Positions 32,311 through 43,049 of a DNA stretch of 64,000 nucleotides are shown one piece after another. Numbering within the stretch: position 1 is the first letter of the stretch; every line of letters begins with the position of its first letter. Under the pieces are notes generated by a model. That model saw nothing but the letters and a program-made list of their open reading frames with translations, made no database searches and was not told the origin of the DNA. This DNA is from Aplectana chamaeleonis (Eukaryota > Nematoda > Chromadorea > Rhabditida > Cosmocercidae): assembly GCA_029168955.1 (NCBI GenBank), contig JAPDOI010001330.1:97501-161500 (forward strand), given 5' to 3'. The position numbers and the translations under genes are program-made.

Positions 32311-33409
32311 TCAGGATCAAGCAACCCGTTGGCCAAAATTCGTTCGTTGTTACGACCCCCCATTCGTGGCAAAGCTTTGCGACCCCCTCCCTAACAATGG
32401 TCCCGCTGAATTTTCAAGGTAGACCCGCCCACTTAGCTGAAGATTTGAATGCTCGTCAAAACTGCAATTGTCCAAATAGGGAAAAATGGTTCCCGGAGGC
32501 CTTCCAGTGTCATATTCATAGCTCTTACGGGCCGTCACTCAGCGGTTCGGTGAAAGAGACCAAGTGATGAAGTGGAAAAAAGCAAAGCTGCTCATGTAGA
32601 AAGGGAAATAGAAAAAATTGCTCGTTGGAAAAAGTGGTGTAAAAAGGCCGTTTCTGTCCAGATGGCCTCTTTAACCTCGGTAACTACATCAGCTGAATTT
32701 TTCTGATTTTTTTAAATGTTTTCACATCACCTCGCGGTGAAGTGAAAACAGCGAGGTGGGAAATCTCAGAGAAAAAAATTTGAAAAAATCCAGCTGGTGT
32801 AGTTTTTGATAACCATCCAGTAGATCATGGTCAAGTGGGCTTTGTCTAGCTGGACAAGAGTTGTGGACGTCAAAATTTTCGAATAACAGAACTTTCAGGG
32901 GGGGACGTAAAAACTCCGGGCCAAAACTTTGAAAAATCAGGGGGGGTTCAGTTGCGTTTTTCTTTCTGTGAAGAAAACAGGTCGTGGAACGAAGGATCCG
33001 GACGTGGTTGTCTCACATATTGTAATAGCAACAAAAAGATCAAGGAGAACACTAGTACAGCACTACAACAGTACATGCGAGGGAAGTATCTTTACATACG
33101 ATGTAATAGACATATCTTGGACAGTATTAAAATTTTCAGATTAAAAAAACACTTTTTTAGACAAGTTACATTCTTTAATCGGGCCTGTTACCGCTGAAAA
33201 TCTTCACTTCGAAAATTGGACAACGTAGGTCCCCCCCATAAAATTTCAGATTTTAAAAATTCTGAAAAAAAGGTTCAGATTCTCTATGAAATTCCCCACA
33301 AACTGATACCTTACACCCCTCCCAACACCTTAAAATCACAAAGAAAATCACCTAAAATACGTTTTGCCGTTGTCCAAAACGGCGCCTTCGGACGGAATCG
33401 GACAACGCT
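32311..33409. other. Unassigned, with a 125-bp hairpin
   Basis: No gene. At about 32683-32807 a fold-back reads ACTACATCAGCTG...AATTTTTCTGATTTTTTTAAA at the left and is mirrored by AAAAAAATTTGAAAAAATCC, AGCTGGTGTAGT at the right, with GTTTTCAC/GTGAAAAC at the centre. A phrase GGGGGGGACGTA occurs at 32898 and again at 35227, and its complement at 33224-33235. This suggests a larger dispersed element whose ends I could not fix. Confidence 0.45.
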
Positions 33410-34201
33410 ACAGTTTACCGTAATGTTAAAAGGACATGATGCGGTTGCGGTCACACACCAAAACTACGGTAGAGGACGCCAGATTTCATTATCGATCGAC
33501 AGCACAGCTGATTTTCTGGATGAGCTACGGTTTTTCTTTTTTTCTTGTTTGCTTCGGCATTATTTTTGTTTCTGACTCTTATAATACTACGAATGGGGTC
33601 ATTCCTAGTGTAGTTGTAATTTCGAAAAAAATGTCGAACGAACGAAAATCGAAATTTTTTCGTTCTAAATCTTTTTGAACGGACGAAAAATGAAAAAATT
33701 TCTTTCGAAAAAATTTCGAACGAACGAAAAATGAAAAAATTTCGTTCGAAAAAATTTCGAACGAACGAAAATCGAAAAATTTTCGTTTGAAGAAAAATTC
33801 GAACGAACGGAATCTGAAAAAATTTCGTTCGACGAATTTTCGAACGAACGAAAACGAACGAAAAAAATTTCGAAAAATCTTTCGAAAATTTCGTTCGTGC
33901 ACAACTATAATTCCTAGTGTGCGAGAGACATTTGCAGTTTTTTTTCGATTTCAAAACAGAATTTTAAAAAAACACCCCGAAGCCCGAACTAATGGCTAAT
34001 TTCCCTCACTCACTAAGAATAGCCCCTATTCGCAATATTTAAACAGAAATAATGCCGAAACAAACATGAAAAAAAGAAAAACCGTATCTTACATAGAAAA
34101 TCAGCTGTGCTGTCGATCGATAATGGAATCTGGCGTCTACCACCGTAGTTTTAGTGTAAACCGCAACCGCACCATGTCCTTTTAACATTGCGGTTAACTG
34201 T
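33410..34201. mobile_element. Long-palindrome element J, split at its centre by element G
   Basis: The left end ACAGTTTACCGTAATGTTAA (33410-33429) and right end TTAACATTGCGGTTAACTGT (34182-34201) start two arms of about 195 bp each that pair almost throughout (for example TATCGATCGACAGCACAGCT against AGCTGTGCTGTCGATCGATA). The same family occurs uninterrupted at 41942-42181. The centre of the palindrome is occupied by element G. No coding capacity and no clear target duplication. Confidence 0.9.
33609..33909. mobile_element. hAT-like mini-element G (word TTCGAACGAACG)
   Basis: Flanked by perfect 8-bp direct repeats ATTCCTAG (33601-33608 and 33910-33917). The ends TGTAGTTGT and ACAACTATA are inverted repeats of the TATA(C/G)TT type also seen in elements E and F. 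The whole 301-bp interior is made of TTCGAACGAACGAAAAATG and similar words on both strands, so frames through it give Phe/Arg/Ser-rich strings that are not proteins. Confidence 0.9.
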
Positions 34202-35270
34202 AATTTTTCTTTCAAAAATACAATATTAAGATCCTGAAGGTAAAATGTTCATCCTTGGCCTATCGGCTACTAACTTCCACAATGTCGCTCGGAAACTCCT
34301 CAGTTTAGAGCATTACGGAGCAAGAGATTTAATTTCCCACTGCACCGAGCCGTCGAAAAATATGGCGCTCCAATGCCAAACAGCGTCTGCCACCGGCAGT
34401 GGTTTTGCGGGCACTGTTGCGCAGTACAGTGCCCGCAAAACCACCGCCGATGGCACCCCCTGTCCCACCCGCGCTCGCACCCTTTCTGTCTGAACAACAC
34501 TAGTTGGGAATCGAGCTTTTTTGAACCTGTGAATGTTGACGCACCCAAAAAAGGGTTCCACTCACCCGGAGTTCTCGATGCAAGCCTAGTTGGAAGTTCC
34601 TTATCCGTCAAAATGTAGACTTCTGCAGGTATCTGCGGTTTGATAGTTCTATCAGTCATTATTCTTAAAGAAACTCCATCAAAATGCGTATAGTTTTGAT
34701 AGTGTATCACTCATTCTACCTTCGTATCCTGAGTGACCCCCTCCAACTAGGTTTGCACCGAGGCGTCGTGAAACCTTGTGATTAGTGAGCTGTTGTCGAG
34801 AGTTCAAATGTCCTCGAATGAAACACGGCATACGCCAGATTTAAACCCACTGCGAGGTTGGAATCCATTAAAAGGGGAAGGACAAAACTTAATGCAAGCC
34901 AGGGACAAGTATCCAGCGTTTTTTGATTTCTGCTTTGATTTGCCCACCTTTTTCTTCATCGCTATGCCATTATGAGATTGTGAGGCGATCTGTGTGTGTC
35001 ACAGTTTTAATTACTTCATTCTTAATACAAACGTTGTTGCTCAACGGCAAGTCAAAACTACACTCCCCGAGGCTAGTCAGTTGAACAGGAAAGGCAGTAA
35101 CTATTTTTTGAAAATTCAGATTGAAATATACTTTCTTGAAATTTATGACCACAAAAACTGTAAAAAAATTAGAATCTGAGGGGGACGTTAAAATTGTGAA
35201 AATTTTTCAGAAACTTTGATCTCCAAGGGGGGGACGTAGCTTTACCGAGGTCCTGGACAACGGTCTGCCT
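34202..35270. other. Unassigned, with one perfect 19-bp hairpin
   Basis: No gene supported. At 34399-34417 and 34426-34444 GTGGTTTTGCGGGCACTGT and its exact reverse complement form a 19-bp stem with an 8-base loop. The surrounding sequence (34340-34480) extends the pairing weakly. The remainder has no recognisable features. Confidence 0.45.
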
Positions 35271-35821
35271 GACCCTGTCTGGAAGTACCTTTTATGCGCG
35301 AAAACTTTGGTTACCTTCTAAATTACTGCTACTTCATCGTGATTAATAAAGAAGTTCTTTACTTGTACTGTTATGAAGCTGGTATTGTTCCCTTTCTTCT
35401 TTTCTTCCTATTACAATATGTATCCTTTGTTTCCGAGTGAAATTTATTTCCGATCATCGCGTGCGTCTGCGCTCATACGCTGTGTCTCCTTCTCCCCACA
35501 GTTTCAGGCTGTCTCTACCCTCGCTCCGCACAGGCGCGCGAGGGAACAGAATAAATTTGGCTTGGATCCAAAGGATATTCTTCCTTTTTCGTAAGAATTT
35601 TCGTTATTCAAATGTCAGAAATTTTTTTTCCATTGAAAACACCCCCTATTTTTTGTTTTAGGCCCAAAATTTTGACGTCCCTCTCAAAAAAAAAGATTGC
35701 GAAGCTTTGAAAATTTCTACTTACCGACAACAGCTGCCTGACTCTGGTTCTACCCGGAGGCCAACTAATATATAGAGCAAGGAATCTCAAAATTGAAGAT
35801 TGTCGTGAACACAGCTTTTAA
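35271..35821. mobile_element. TTAA MITE right end and adjoining repeat
   Basis: The right end GTCGTGAACACAGCTTTTAA (35802-35821) belongs to the TTAAAGGCAGTG type. Inside, 35440-35600 is an inverted copy of 62900-63070, sharing CTCGCTCCGCACAGGCGCGC with the reverse complement there. The left edge is not clear. The right TTAA is shared with the next element. Confidence 0.6.
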
Positions 35822-36060
35822 GGGCACTGTTCACGAAAGTCTTCAATTTTGATATTATGTGCTGAAACGAATACTTGGCTCCCGGGCAGAGCTGAAACGA
35901 GGATGAAATCCGGAAAAAGTCTGGAGAAAACGCACCAGAAGTACACGAAAGGTTGTACTCTTAATCCGCCTCCGTACTCACATTTTCAGAGGAACTGTTT
36001 GTTGGGAGAACGAAATCTCTTGTGCGCCCGTCTTTTGAAATTCTTAACCCTTTATACATA
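35818..36060. mobile_element. TTAA MITE left half (family of 62346-62837)
   Basis: It begins TTAAGGGCACTGTTCACGA at the TTAA shared with the previous element, and contains GCAGAGCTGAAACGAGGATG and GAGGAACTGTTTGTTGGGAG, which match 37716-37880 and the reverse complement of 62640-62830. The right half is not recognisable. Confidence 0.65.
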
Positions 36061-36531
36061 GCTCCTTCCTCGCTTCGATCTCTGACTAATACAGTTTTGT
36101 AGAATATATTTCTTCATTTTTGGTTAACCCCGATATCTACCGTTTGCAACAACCGAGAAGTCGTTCATCCCTCCGGACTAGTCCACGCTCGCAAACTTGT
36201 CCACTAAAATAAGGCGTTTTGAAGCATTTCTCGCCGCTTCTTCGTAATTTTAGTAAGACTTGGAGGGTCACGGCATTGTTGTACTGGGGAAACTCGAGAA
36301 CGAAAATCATCGCTCAGATACAGTTTATGGCTGAACGACGCTACGCGTACTCTATAAAGACTTAGAAATCACTTTTGAAACTTGCTTGGAAGTACATCTT
36401 CGCAAGCATCATGTCATTGGATAGCGCTGTTGCCCTGCATCCTTTGCAAATTTAAAGGAAAAAAATTAAATCTGAAAGGAGTTGCTAAGAAAGAGCGCAA
36501 AAATCGTGAGGTTAGCTACATGCATTCTGAT
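36061..36531. other. Unassigned
   Basis: No gene, repeat or palindrome recognised. Confidence 0.35.
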
Positions 36532-37014
36532 TTAAAGGCACAGTCAAACCTCAAAATCGCTTTTCTGTTTCTGTGCCTATCTTGAAAACGGTCTCACGCT
36601 GATTCCAATGATGTCTCTGGAATCGTAGAAGACCACCAAGAAACGAAGTTATGGCCCCTGAAAAATTGTGCTACGGAAGCATGGTGGACGAGTTGTCCGA
36701 GGCTCGTAACGTCCGTCATTTGCACCCGATCTACGCGAATCGACCTGAGCAAAGAGAGAGGCTGAGAATGAAGGAAGGAACGGGGCTACTGGTCGGAAAC
36801 CATCGTTCATCTCGCCGCTGTTGAGCTCGAAAGATCGTAAAAGGGGCGTGCCAAGTGGCTTCCGGGTGTGGGCGCCCCAGGGTGGCTTCCCCTATATCTC
36901 GCTTATCCGGAGAAATTGAGAGCTCGCATTTGGCAGGGGCTATACAGGGTGGGTCTACTTCACATTCATGTGGGAATCGCAGATTTCGTCCCTGAACTTG
37001 GACTGTGCCTTTAA
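36532..37014. mobile_element. MITE, TTAAAGGCACAGTC subfamily
   Basis: The left end TTAAAGGCACAGTCAAACC (36532-36550) and right end TTGGACTGTGCCTTTAA (36998-37014) are inverted repeats with TTAA at both edges. The interior (CTATCTTGAAAACGGTCTCA, ATGGTGGACGAGTTGTCCGA) matches copy 1 and the element at 61856-62349, but the ends differ (GCACAGTC for GCAGTGTTC), so it is a related subfamily. Confidence 0.88.
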
Positions 37015-37340
37015 GCCTACGGACAGTATTATAGTTGTTGTAGATCGCGAAAACACAAATCTCGAGCAATTGAATAATCAGTGCATATATTTGAGGAAGA
37101 GAACAACGAGTGCTAACGAGGAAACGCTCCGCACAAAAACCAGTTTGGAAAAAAATAGTGAGTTCACAACATCGTCGTTAAATAAAATTTTAGCCACCAA
37201 AAATTCTTCGCACACTTACGTACATAGGTGCAAATACTGAATGAATACAACAAACGAAGAGCCATCACAAGTAGATACTAATGAGGTATACGAAAACAAA
37301 TTGCAGATCCGTAAAACCATCGAGCAGCGACGGCCTCAAG
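37015..37340. other. Unassigned
   Basis: A 90-residue frame at 36968-37240 crosses the MITE boundary and is not a gene. Nothing else recognised. Confidence 0.35.
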
Positions 37341-37715
37341 CCGTTCAAAATTGAAATTTTTGAGGAGTCGCAACTCCGTTCGTAGTGAAGTTCGCGGACG
37401 AGTTGTCTCGAGCCTGTATTTTCTCGTTATTCGCAGCCATCGTTCTGAAGCAGGCCATAATATAAAGCCAGACCGAAATGAAATTGAAGAACATAGATTT
37501 TGAATAGAATCATTCGCGCGTCTCTTCCCTATTGGGGTCGGATACCTGGCGGTGGGCGTTACCCATTTTTTCTTTCAAGGGGGCGTGGCCGACTTTTTCC
37601 TAGCTTTTTCTCGCTTATTTGAGTGAATTGAGATTTCGCGCTTGGCAGGGTTGCTATAGGCGGCGACCGGACCATAATATCAAAAATTACCTCTGAGGTT
37701 GGACTGTGCCTTTAA
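37341..37715. mobile_element. MITE right part, TTAAAGGCACAGTC subfamily
   Basis: The right end GAGGTTGGACTGTGCCTTTAA closes at the TTAA 37712-37715. The inner phrase GCGGACGAGTTGTCTCGAGC is the family interior. The left end is missing. The terminal TTAA is shared with the next element. Confidence 0.7.
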
Positions 37716-37905
37716 GGCAGCGTTCACGATTATCTTTGATTTTGATATTAATCGCTAAACAGATTGTTTGGTCACCGAGTAGAACTGAAATAATGAAGAA
37801 GTCGAGAAGGGCATACAATACTTTACTTTCACCCCACATTTTTATTCTCACTGGAACTGTTCGTTGTGACAATGAAATCTTTTGTGGATCCGTACTCACA
37901 ATACC
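37712..37905. mobile_element. TTAA MITE left half (family of 62346-62837)
   Basis: It starts TTAAGGCAGCGTTCACGAT on the shared TTAA and continues TTTGGTCACCGAGTAGAACT and GAACTGTTCGTTGTGACAAT, matching 35818-36010 and the reverse complement of 62640-62837. It is truncated on the right. Confidence 0.72.
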
Positions 37906-38139
37906 CCTAATAACCTCGCATTTAGGGCGGACATCAGGCGGTACGTGCTGCAAAACCATGAGCTTGTTCCTGCCCCGGTGGGTATACATTTGCACATTTT
38001 TTCAATAAGTTTCAGCTTGAAAATGTCCTTCAAAACCAGTTTCAGAGGAAGACCGTGCTGGGGACCTCGGTCACCCCAAATTCAAGCGAGGGCACCATGA
38101 GCCGCACGAGCACGGATGTTTAAAAGATTGTTTTCATTG

Positions 38140-38300
38140 TTGATGTTGATGTTTTTATTTGTCTGTCTCTGAAGATAGGATCTATTTTGATATCTTTGCT
38201 ACTATGTATTTGTTTTTTTCTGTTGATGTTATCTGAAGATAGGATCTGTTTTGATCTATTTGTTACTATGTATTTGTTTTTTTTTCTGTTAATGTTAATC
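38140..38300. repeat. Two-copy tandem repeat, about 65 bp
   Basis: TCTGAAGATAGGATCT followed by TTTTGAT, GCTACTATGTATTTG or TTACTATGTATTTG and a T-run occurs at 38168 and again at 38231, each followed by CTGTTGATGTTA or CTGTTAATGTTA. Confidence 0.75.
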
Positions 38301-38373
38301 CAAAGTCGGGCCTAAGCCAGTAAATGAAGTTACAGAGCAATATTTTTGTGTTGGTTATGAAATAATAAACATT

Positions 38374-38670
38374 AAGAGCATCCGCGACAATTGTTGCCGT
38401 GCGCCAGGAGCCGGATGCGTCAACGCTCCGGGTTGGACAGGGGCTGGGCAGTCGGCGCCTTTGTGGATTTCATAGATCCTCAAATCAGTCGTGCCCCTGC
38501 AGTGCCTTTCGCTTCCCCAGGCGCCCAACATCCTAGCTGGGGCGGCTGGGGAAGCCAAGGACACTGCAGAGGCACGATTGATTTTGTGATCTACAGAGAT
38601 CTTCTAAGACGCCGGCTGCCCTGCCCCTACCCCGACCCGGAGCGTTGATGCGTCCGGCCCCTGGATGCTA
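38374..38670. mobile_element. GC-rich fold-back element L
   Basis: The ends GAGCATCCGCG and GGCCCCTGGATGCT are mirrored. Inside, CCGGATGCGTCAACGCTCCG at the left and CGGAGCGTTGATGCGTCCGG at the right begin arms that pair through GGACAGGGGCTGGGCAG and CTGCCCTGCCCCTACCC and through GCCCCTGCAGTGCC and GGACACTGCAGAGGC. The element is almost wholly palindromic, about 297 bp. No coding. Confidence 0.82.
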
Positions 38671-38673
38671 AGA

Positions 38674-39055
38674 ATTCATTGTTAACAATGAGGCAGCATA
38701 TGCTGTCTTGAGCCTGAAGGCCAAGAATCCATGGCGGCAGCATGTGCCTCGAGAATCAGCAGCGTATGCTGTCTTGTGCCTGAAAGCCAAAAACCAATTG
38801 CAGCAGCATATGCTGTCATGCGCCTGAAAGCCGAGAATCCATCGCAACAGCATATTCTGCGAGAATCAGCAGCATATGCTGTCGTGCGCCTGATGGCCAA
38901 GAATTCATTGCCGCAGCATATGCTGCGCGCAAAGCAGCATATGCCGCAAAGGAGGAAATGAGACTCGAAGAAATATGCTGCTAAATTGCTGCTAGCCACG
39001 AATCCATATCGGCAGCATATGAGGCACTCAGGGCCGGATATGCTGCGAGAACTCC
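38674..39055. repeat. Tandem array around the palindrome CAGCATATGCTG
   Basis: Units of roughly 45-65 bp. The self-complementary CAGCATATGCTG or a near version recurs at about 38693, 38757, 38803, 38847, 38871, 38916 and 38935, alternating with CCTGAAAGCCAAGAATCCAT-like spacers and GAGAATCAGCAG. Spacing varies between units. Confidence 0.8.
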
Positions 39056-39911
39056 GCCCCTTTTTCAATACCACTCTCGTAACCCGGCCGGTGATCCTTT
39101 CTTGATGCGAGAGTGGTACTCAGCGAATTCCAGAGAAGATCGCAGTGCCCCAAGACGGGTCACAAGAGCAAGTCATCAGTCCACGTCAGAAGAAGGTGGG
39201 GACGAGTCCTGCTTGCAGTCCCCGTTTCGACTATGAGACTTCTGAAATATATGAAAAGAATTAGAAAGTTCTGCAGGAACTCGTGTAGCCTACATGCTTA
39301 TCGTTGACGAACCGGAGCTTAGTCCAGTTGTAGTCTTATTCCTCAGAACGAGTTAACCTACAGAAAAAAAGTCGAAGTGGTTGGTAAGAGATTCACTCTT
39401 TTCCAATCAAGTTTGCTAATGGACAGCACAAAGAGGCAACAACTTTCTCTAATTTTCTGAACATGCAGTGGTGGGTTGCTATGTACGGCGAAAATTCGAA
39501 GAAATTTTCTGTCTCTTTGATCTCTCGTCTATCAGGGGACCCGATTGAATGTGAAACTCGCTGTGAGACGGCGCTATTGAACAACCTGGTGAGATCCTGA
39601 TCATGGGCAAGCGGGTATGGTTTGGTTAGGCGAGGAAGTCCGTGAGATACTTCTCCAGAAAAGAGTCTTGTGGAGGTCATGGTGTAAATTTTGACCCGTG
39701 AACGAACATTTAGAAGGGCCGTGAAATTTTGCGGAAAGATTTATCATAATGGAGAGGGGTCGCTGTTTAGCTGAAGTCAGAAACATCGGCCCACTGGACC
39801 CTGGTCATGTTGCAATAGTTTTCTTACATACTGCTTTCAATCTACTGTTCTAAATTATCTAGCTTGCAATTGAGTAGGTAACTTCCGATGAACTTTTTGA
39901 AAAGACGTAGA
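39056..39911. other. Unassigned
   Basis: No supported gene. GAGAGTGGTACT at 39109 is the reverse complement of AGTACCACTCTC-like sequence at 39068-39078, a small inverted repeat. Otherwise nothing recognised. Confidence 0.35.
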
Positions 39912-40157
39912 GGCCATAAAACGGCCAATGTCTCACCGTCGACTGCGTACCACGCGCTGCGCGACCGCACGCGCGTCGGAAGCGAACGAGTTTTGACCGC
40001 CGCCCGACGAGTTTTGGCCGCCGCGCGGAGGTCGAAACGTCGCGTGGCGGCCAAAACTCGTCGCGCGGCGGCCAAAACTCGTTCGCTTCCGACGCGCGTG
40101 CGTTCGCGCAGCGCGTGGTACGCGGTCGACGGTGAGACATTGGCCGTTTTATGGCCT
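39912..40157. mobile_element. 246-bp near-perfect palindromic element I
   Basis: From AGGCCATAAAACGGCCAATG (39912-39931) to CATTGGCCGTTTTATGGCCT (40138-40157) the two halves pair with only a handful of mismatches over about 120 bp, through ACCACGCGCTGCGCGA, GCGCGTCGGAAGCGAACGAG and GAGTTTTGGCCGCCGCGC. The inner part repeats the word GAGTTTT(G/T)(G/A)CCGCCG. Such an arm could fold completely as DNA or RNA. Possible short target repeat GTA on both sides. Confidence 0.93.
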
Positions 40158-41030
40158 GTACCTCAAGTGGAAAGTCCTGACAGAGTGCTGACTCTAATAA
40201 CAATAAGTGCCGAGAAAGGAAGCACTGCAGGGATGGAATTCAGAATTATGTAGGAAATTCACGGAATAGAAAGATGTGGTCTGAATTCAACAAATCGTGG
40301 GTGTCCCACTAAATCACATTTATAGTGAGTACAGCCAAGAGTTGTAGGTGTGGACCCGAACGTTCACCTAGAGTTTTCGGAGAAGAGGGGAGGTTATAAT
40401 GCAGTTCGTACATGATTAGGTATGATATTGACTCTTCAGAAGCAAATTCTTGTTTACAAAAGAAAAAGGTCACGTGTTTCTGGTCTGTTCAAACCAAAAA
40501 TACAAGAACAAGTGTTTTGCGACAAAATTTGACTCTAACTTGAGTGTAGAATGAGCAATACAGATCAAACGTACGCATCCATCAGCAAAAAGTTCAAATT
40601 TTGCGTAGCTTGTCCCTCACGATTATGAGTGCTAACGTCTCCGGACGAAAAAGAAAGTTAAAGGCGAAATATATTTCCAGTAAATTTGGTCTGACTGCAC
40701 CTGTGAGAAACGAAATTGCCAATAATGCTGAACAACTGCTACCTCTCCACTCACCTACCTAGAAACGCTAAGGAATAGGAGAAACACTTGAAATAAGCTA
40801 CAGAAAATGTGAAGTAGCCGAATAACAGTAGAAAATAGTCGAAAAGGACGATTGGCGATGTGACAGAGTCGATGTTTCTCGAAATCAGCTGGCTTGGGCA
40901 GAGTCAGACGACAGAGCGCGCGAAACACTTGTTTGAAATTGGCGCCGGGTTAGAGACGGGCGCGAGGAAACTCGTCCGCCGCCGTAAACTCGCCCAGCAG
41001 TTTTCTCGTTGTAAATGTAGCTGCCAATAG
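40158..41030. other. Unassigned
   Basis: No gene or element recognised between the palindrome and the LTR element. Confidence 0.35.
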
Positions 41031-42301
41031 ACAGTCAAAAGTTTGAAAGATATCCACGGTTTTGAACCGGTAGGTTGGCAGTCAAATGCAAAGATTGGAA
41101 TATTTAATGAACTTCGCAACGTTTACAATGTAGAGTGAATATGACCGGTGTGTGATATCTATAGGTTAACGCTTCCAACAATATTGTGCAGTGAGGTGAC
41201 GGACGGCTTGGCTAACGGGGTGAGTGGAGTTTGGCGGATTTCCACTACTCCGGTAAGACAGACGCAAGCGGGCCTCTTAGCACTCCTGACTGGTTGCTAG
41301 AGAAGGATAACCTCTTGCTAGGACACTGTAGAACCACGCAGGCCGTAGGATGCTGAGCGCTGCCGCTATATGGGGAGCTTAAAGCAATAGTTGCTCTGGT
41401 GGAACTACGCTGGGTGTAGAGAGTTGAGCCTCACCGATAAAAGGGGAGCTCAAAGTGGTAATAGTCCTGATGGGACCAAGCAGGCCTTAGGAAACTGAGC
41501 GTCGCCGCTAGAAGAGAGCTCGAAGCTCCAATAGCACTGCTGCTAGGATTGGAATGAGGCGGAAACCGCCTTTCTACTCGTGGCCGAGAGTTCCGTAGAG
41601 CTCGATAGCCGAGCACGTGTCCGTTTGGCGCTTGCCGCCCGAATGGCTTCGCTGTATTGAGTGGCTGCGCTTATATATGGTGAGGCCGGCCGCGTGCGGA
41701 CGCGGCGCGGCCAGGAAATCGCCACACCCCTCCTCACGTGGTATCGGCCAAGCCGCCGTGTTTACATAGAGGATCGATACGTGCCGGAGCCCAATGTACT
41801 ATCGATCGCGCCGACACCACCCACACAATACAAAACGGATGAGATCAACCAACCACAAGCGAAAGGAGGTGAGATCACCGTTAAACCAAAACACTGAGCA
41901 CAGCCGAAAGAGGCAGATGATAATGAGGCAGGGATAGAGGTACAGTTGACCGCAATGTTAAAAGGACATGGTGCGGTTGCGGACTCGCAACTAAAACTAC
42001 GGTAGAATCTGGCACTTTGCCAGATTTCGTCATCGATCGGCGCCACGGCTGATATTCTCGTGAGCAGAGAGACGATGGTTGGCGCCGATCGATGACGAAA
42101 TCTGTCAAAGTGCCAGATTCTACCGTAATTTAGTGCGAGTCCGCAACCGCACCATGTCCTTTTAACATTGTGGTCAACTGTGAGTGTGGATAATATAAAA
42201 AAACAGGAGAAATATATGAGAAACAATACAATTGTAAAAGCACGGATAGCCACAAGAAAAATATGGATACATGCGAAAATGTGGGTTAGGATATCATGAC
42301 A
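41031..42301 (-). repeat. 3' LTR of the minus-strand retroelement (with an insertion)
   Basis: This segment matches 45637-46631 over its whole length, apart from a 25-bp GC-rich difference near 41690 and a 240-bp palindromic insertion at 41942-42181. On the minus strand it begins TGTCATGATATCC at 42301. Immediately upstream of that, also on the minus strand, lies the purine-rich AGAGGGGAGACG (42302-42313), a good polypurine tract, which fixes both the orientation and this LTR edge. Three diverged repeats with GGGGAGCTTAAAG / GGGGAGCTCAAAG occur at 41370-41530. Confidence 0.88.
41942..42181. mobile_element. 240-bp palindromic element K inside the LTR
   Basis: The ends ACAGTTGACCGCAATGTTAA and TTAACATTGTGGTCAACTGT are mirrored, and pairing continues through AAAAGGACATGGTGCGGTTG, GGTAGAATCTGGCACTTTG and TCATCGATCGGCGCCA to the centre near 42060. 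It is absent from the other LTR (between 46506 and 46520), which proves insertion after the retroelement arrived. It is the same family as element J at 33410-34201. Confidence 0.94.
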
Positions 42302-42480
42302 CGTCTCCCCTCTGGAAAGAGGCTGTCCCACTCAGCAGGAAGAGTAGGGGCGGGGAGGACGGTTGAGGCGGGATCTGGCTAGAGAATCAAAACGCATACG
42401 AGGACCACGACGACGAACCGTTTCAGAATTACCATTGTTGCCATCTCGACCTGGGCGGCGGTAGCCGTCAGATTCCTGTC

Positions 42481-42780
42481 GACGAGGGCCGTCCGAGTTC
42501 TGTCGGTGGAGGCCGCCCTCATAACGAATCCGTTCATCTCGACGATGGCCGTCAGAGTTTTGTCGGCGATAGCCGCCCTCATGACCAGGCCGTTCGTCTC
42601 GACGACAGCCGTCCGAGTTTTGTGGGCGGAAGCTGCTTCCGTGACGAGACCTTTCACTGTGACGATAGCCGTCAGAGTCTTGTCGGGGAAAGCCGCGCTT
42701 ACGACAGGGTTCTTCACCACGACGAGAGCCGTTGATATAAGTCGGCAAATGCCGCCCTCACGATGAGTCCCTTCATCGTG
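42481..42780 (-). repeat. 60-bp tandem repeat coding a 20-residue Arg-rich unit
   Basis: Five consecutive 60-bp units begin at 42481, 42541, 42601, 42661 and 42721. On the minus strand each reads roughly RRDERxxxEGGYRRQNSDGH, within an open frame from 42748 to 42332 that also holds an RRPGRDGNNGN linker. Changes concentrate at third positions and in the variable triplet, so the unit may have been under coding constraint. It lies where pol would be expected. The charged, Asp-Gly-rich repeat resembles nucleic-acid-binding linkers; function is unknown. Confidence 0.85.
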
Positions 42781-43049
42781 ACGAGAACGGTCGCGGTGAT
42801 AGCAGCCGCACTGGTCTTCCAGAAGAGATCGTTCGAATTGAGGGTCAGCCCTAGTCGCTCGTCTCCGAGTGTGGCCGCGATTTCTTCCGGGTTGCGCTGA
42901 TACAGGTAATCGTATGTTGGTGGACGGATCGAGATGGTTCCTACGTCCATTTCTGGAATTGATCGTATTACACAACAAGTCCTGTTTGCCAGAAACTACA
43001 GAAGACGATGTTGTCATGGTGCTACCCAAGGTTGGCTGAGTACGACGCT

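Noticed and set aside
33451..33954. Phe/Arg/Ser-rich open frames
   Set aside because: They run through the TTCGAACGAACG words of element G and the arms of a palindrome.
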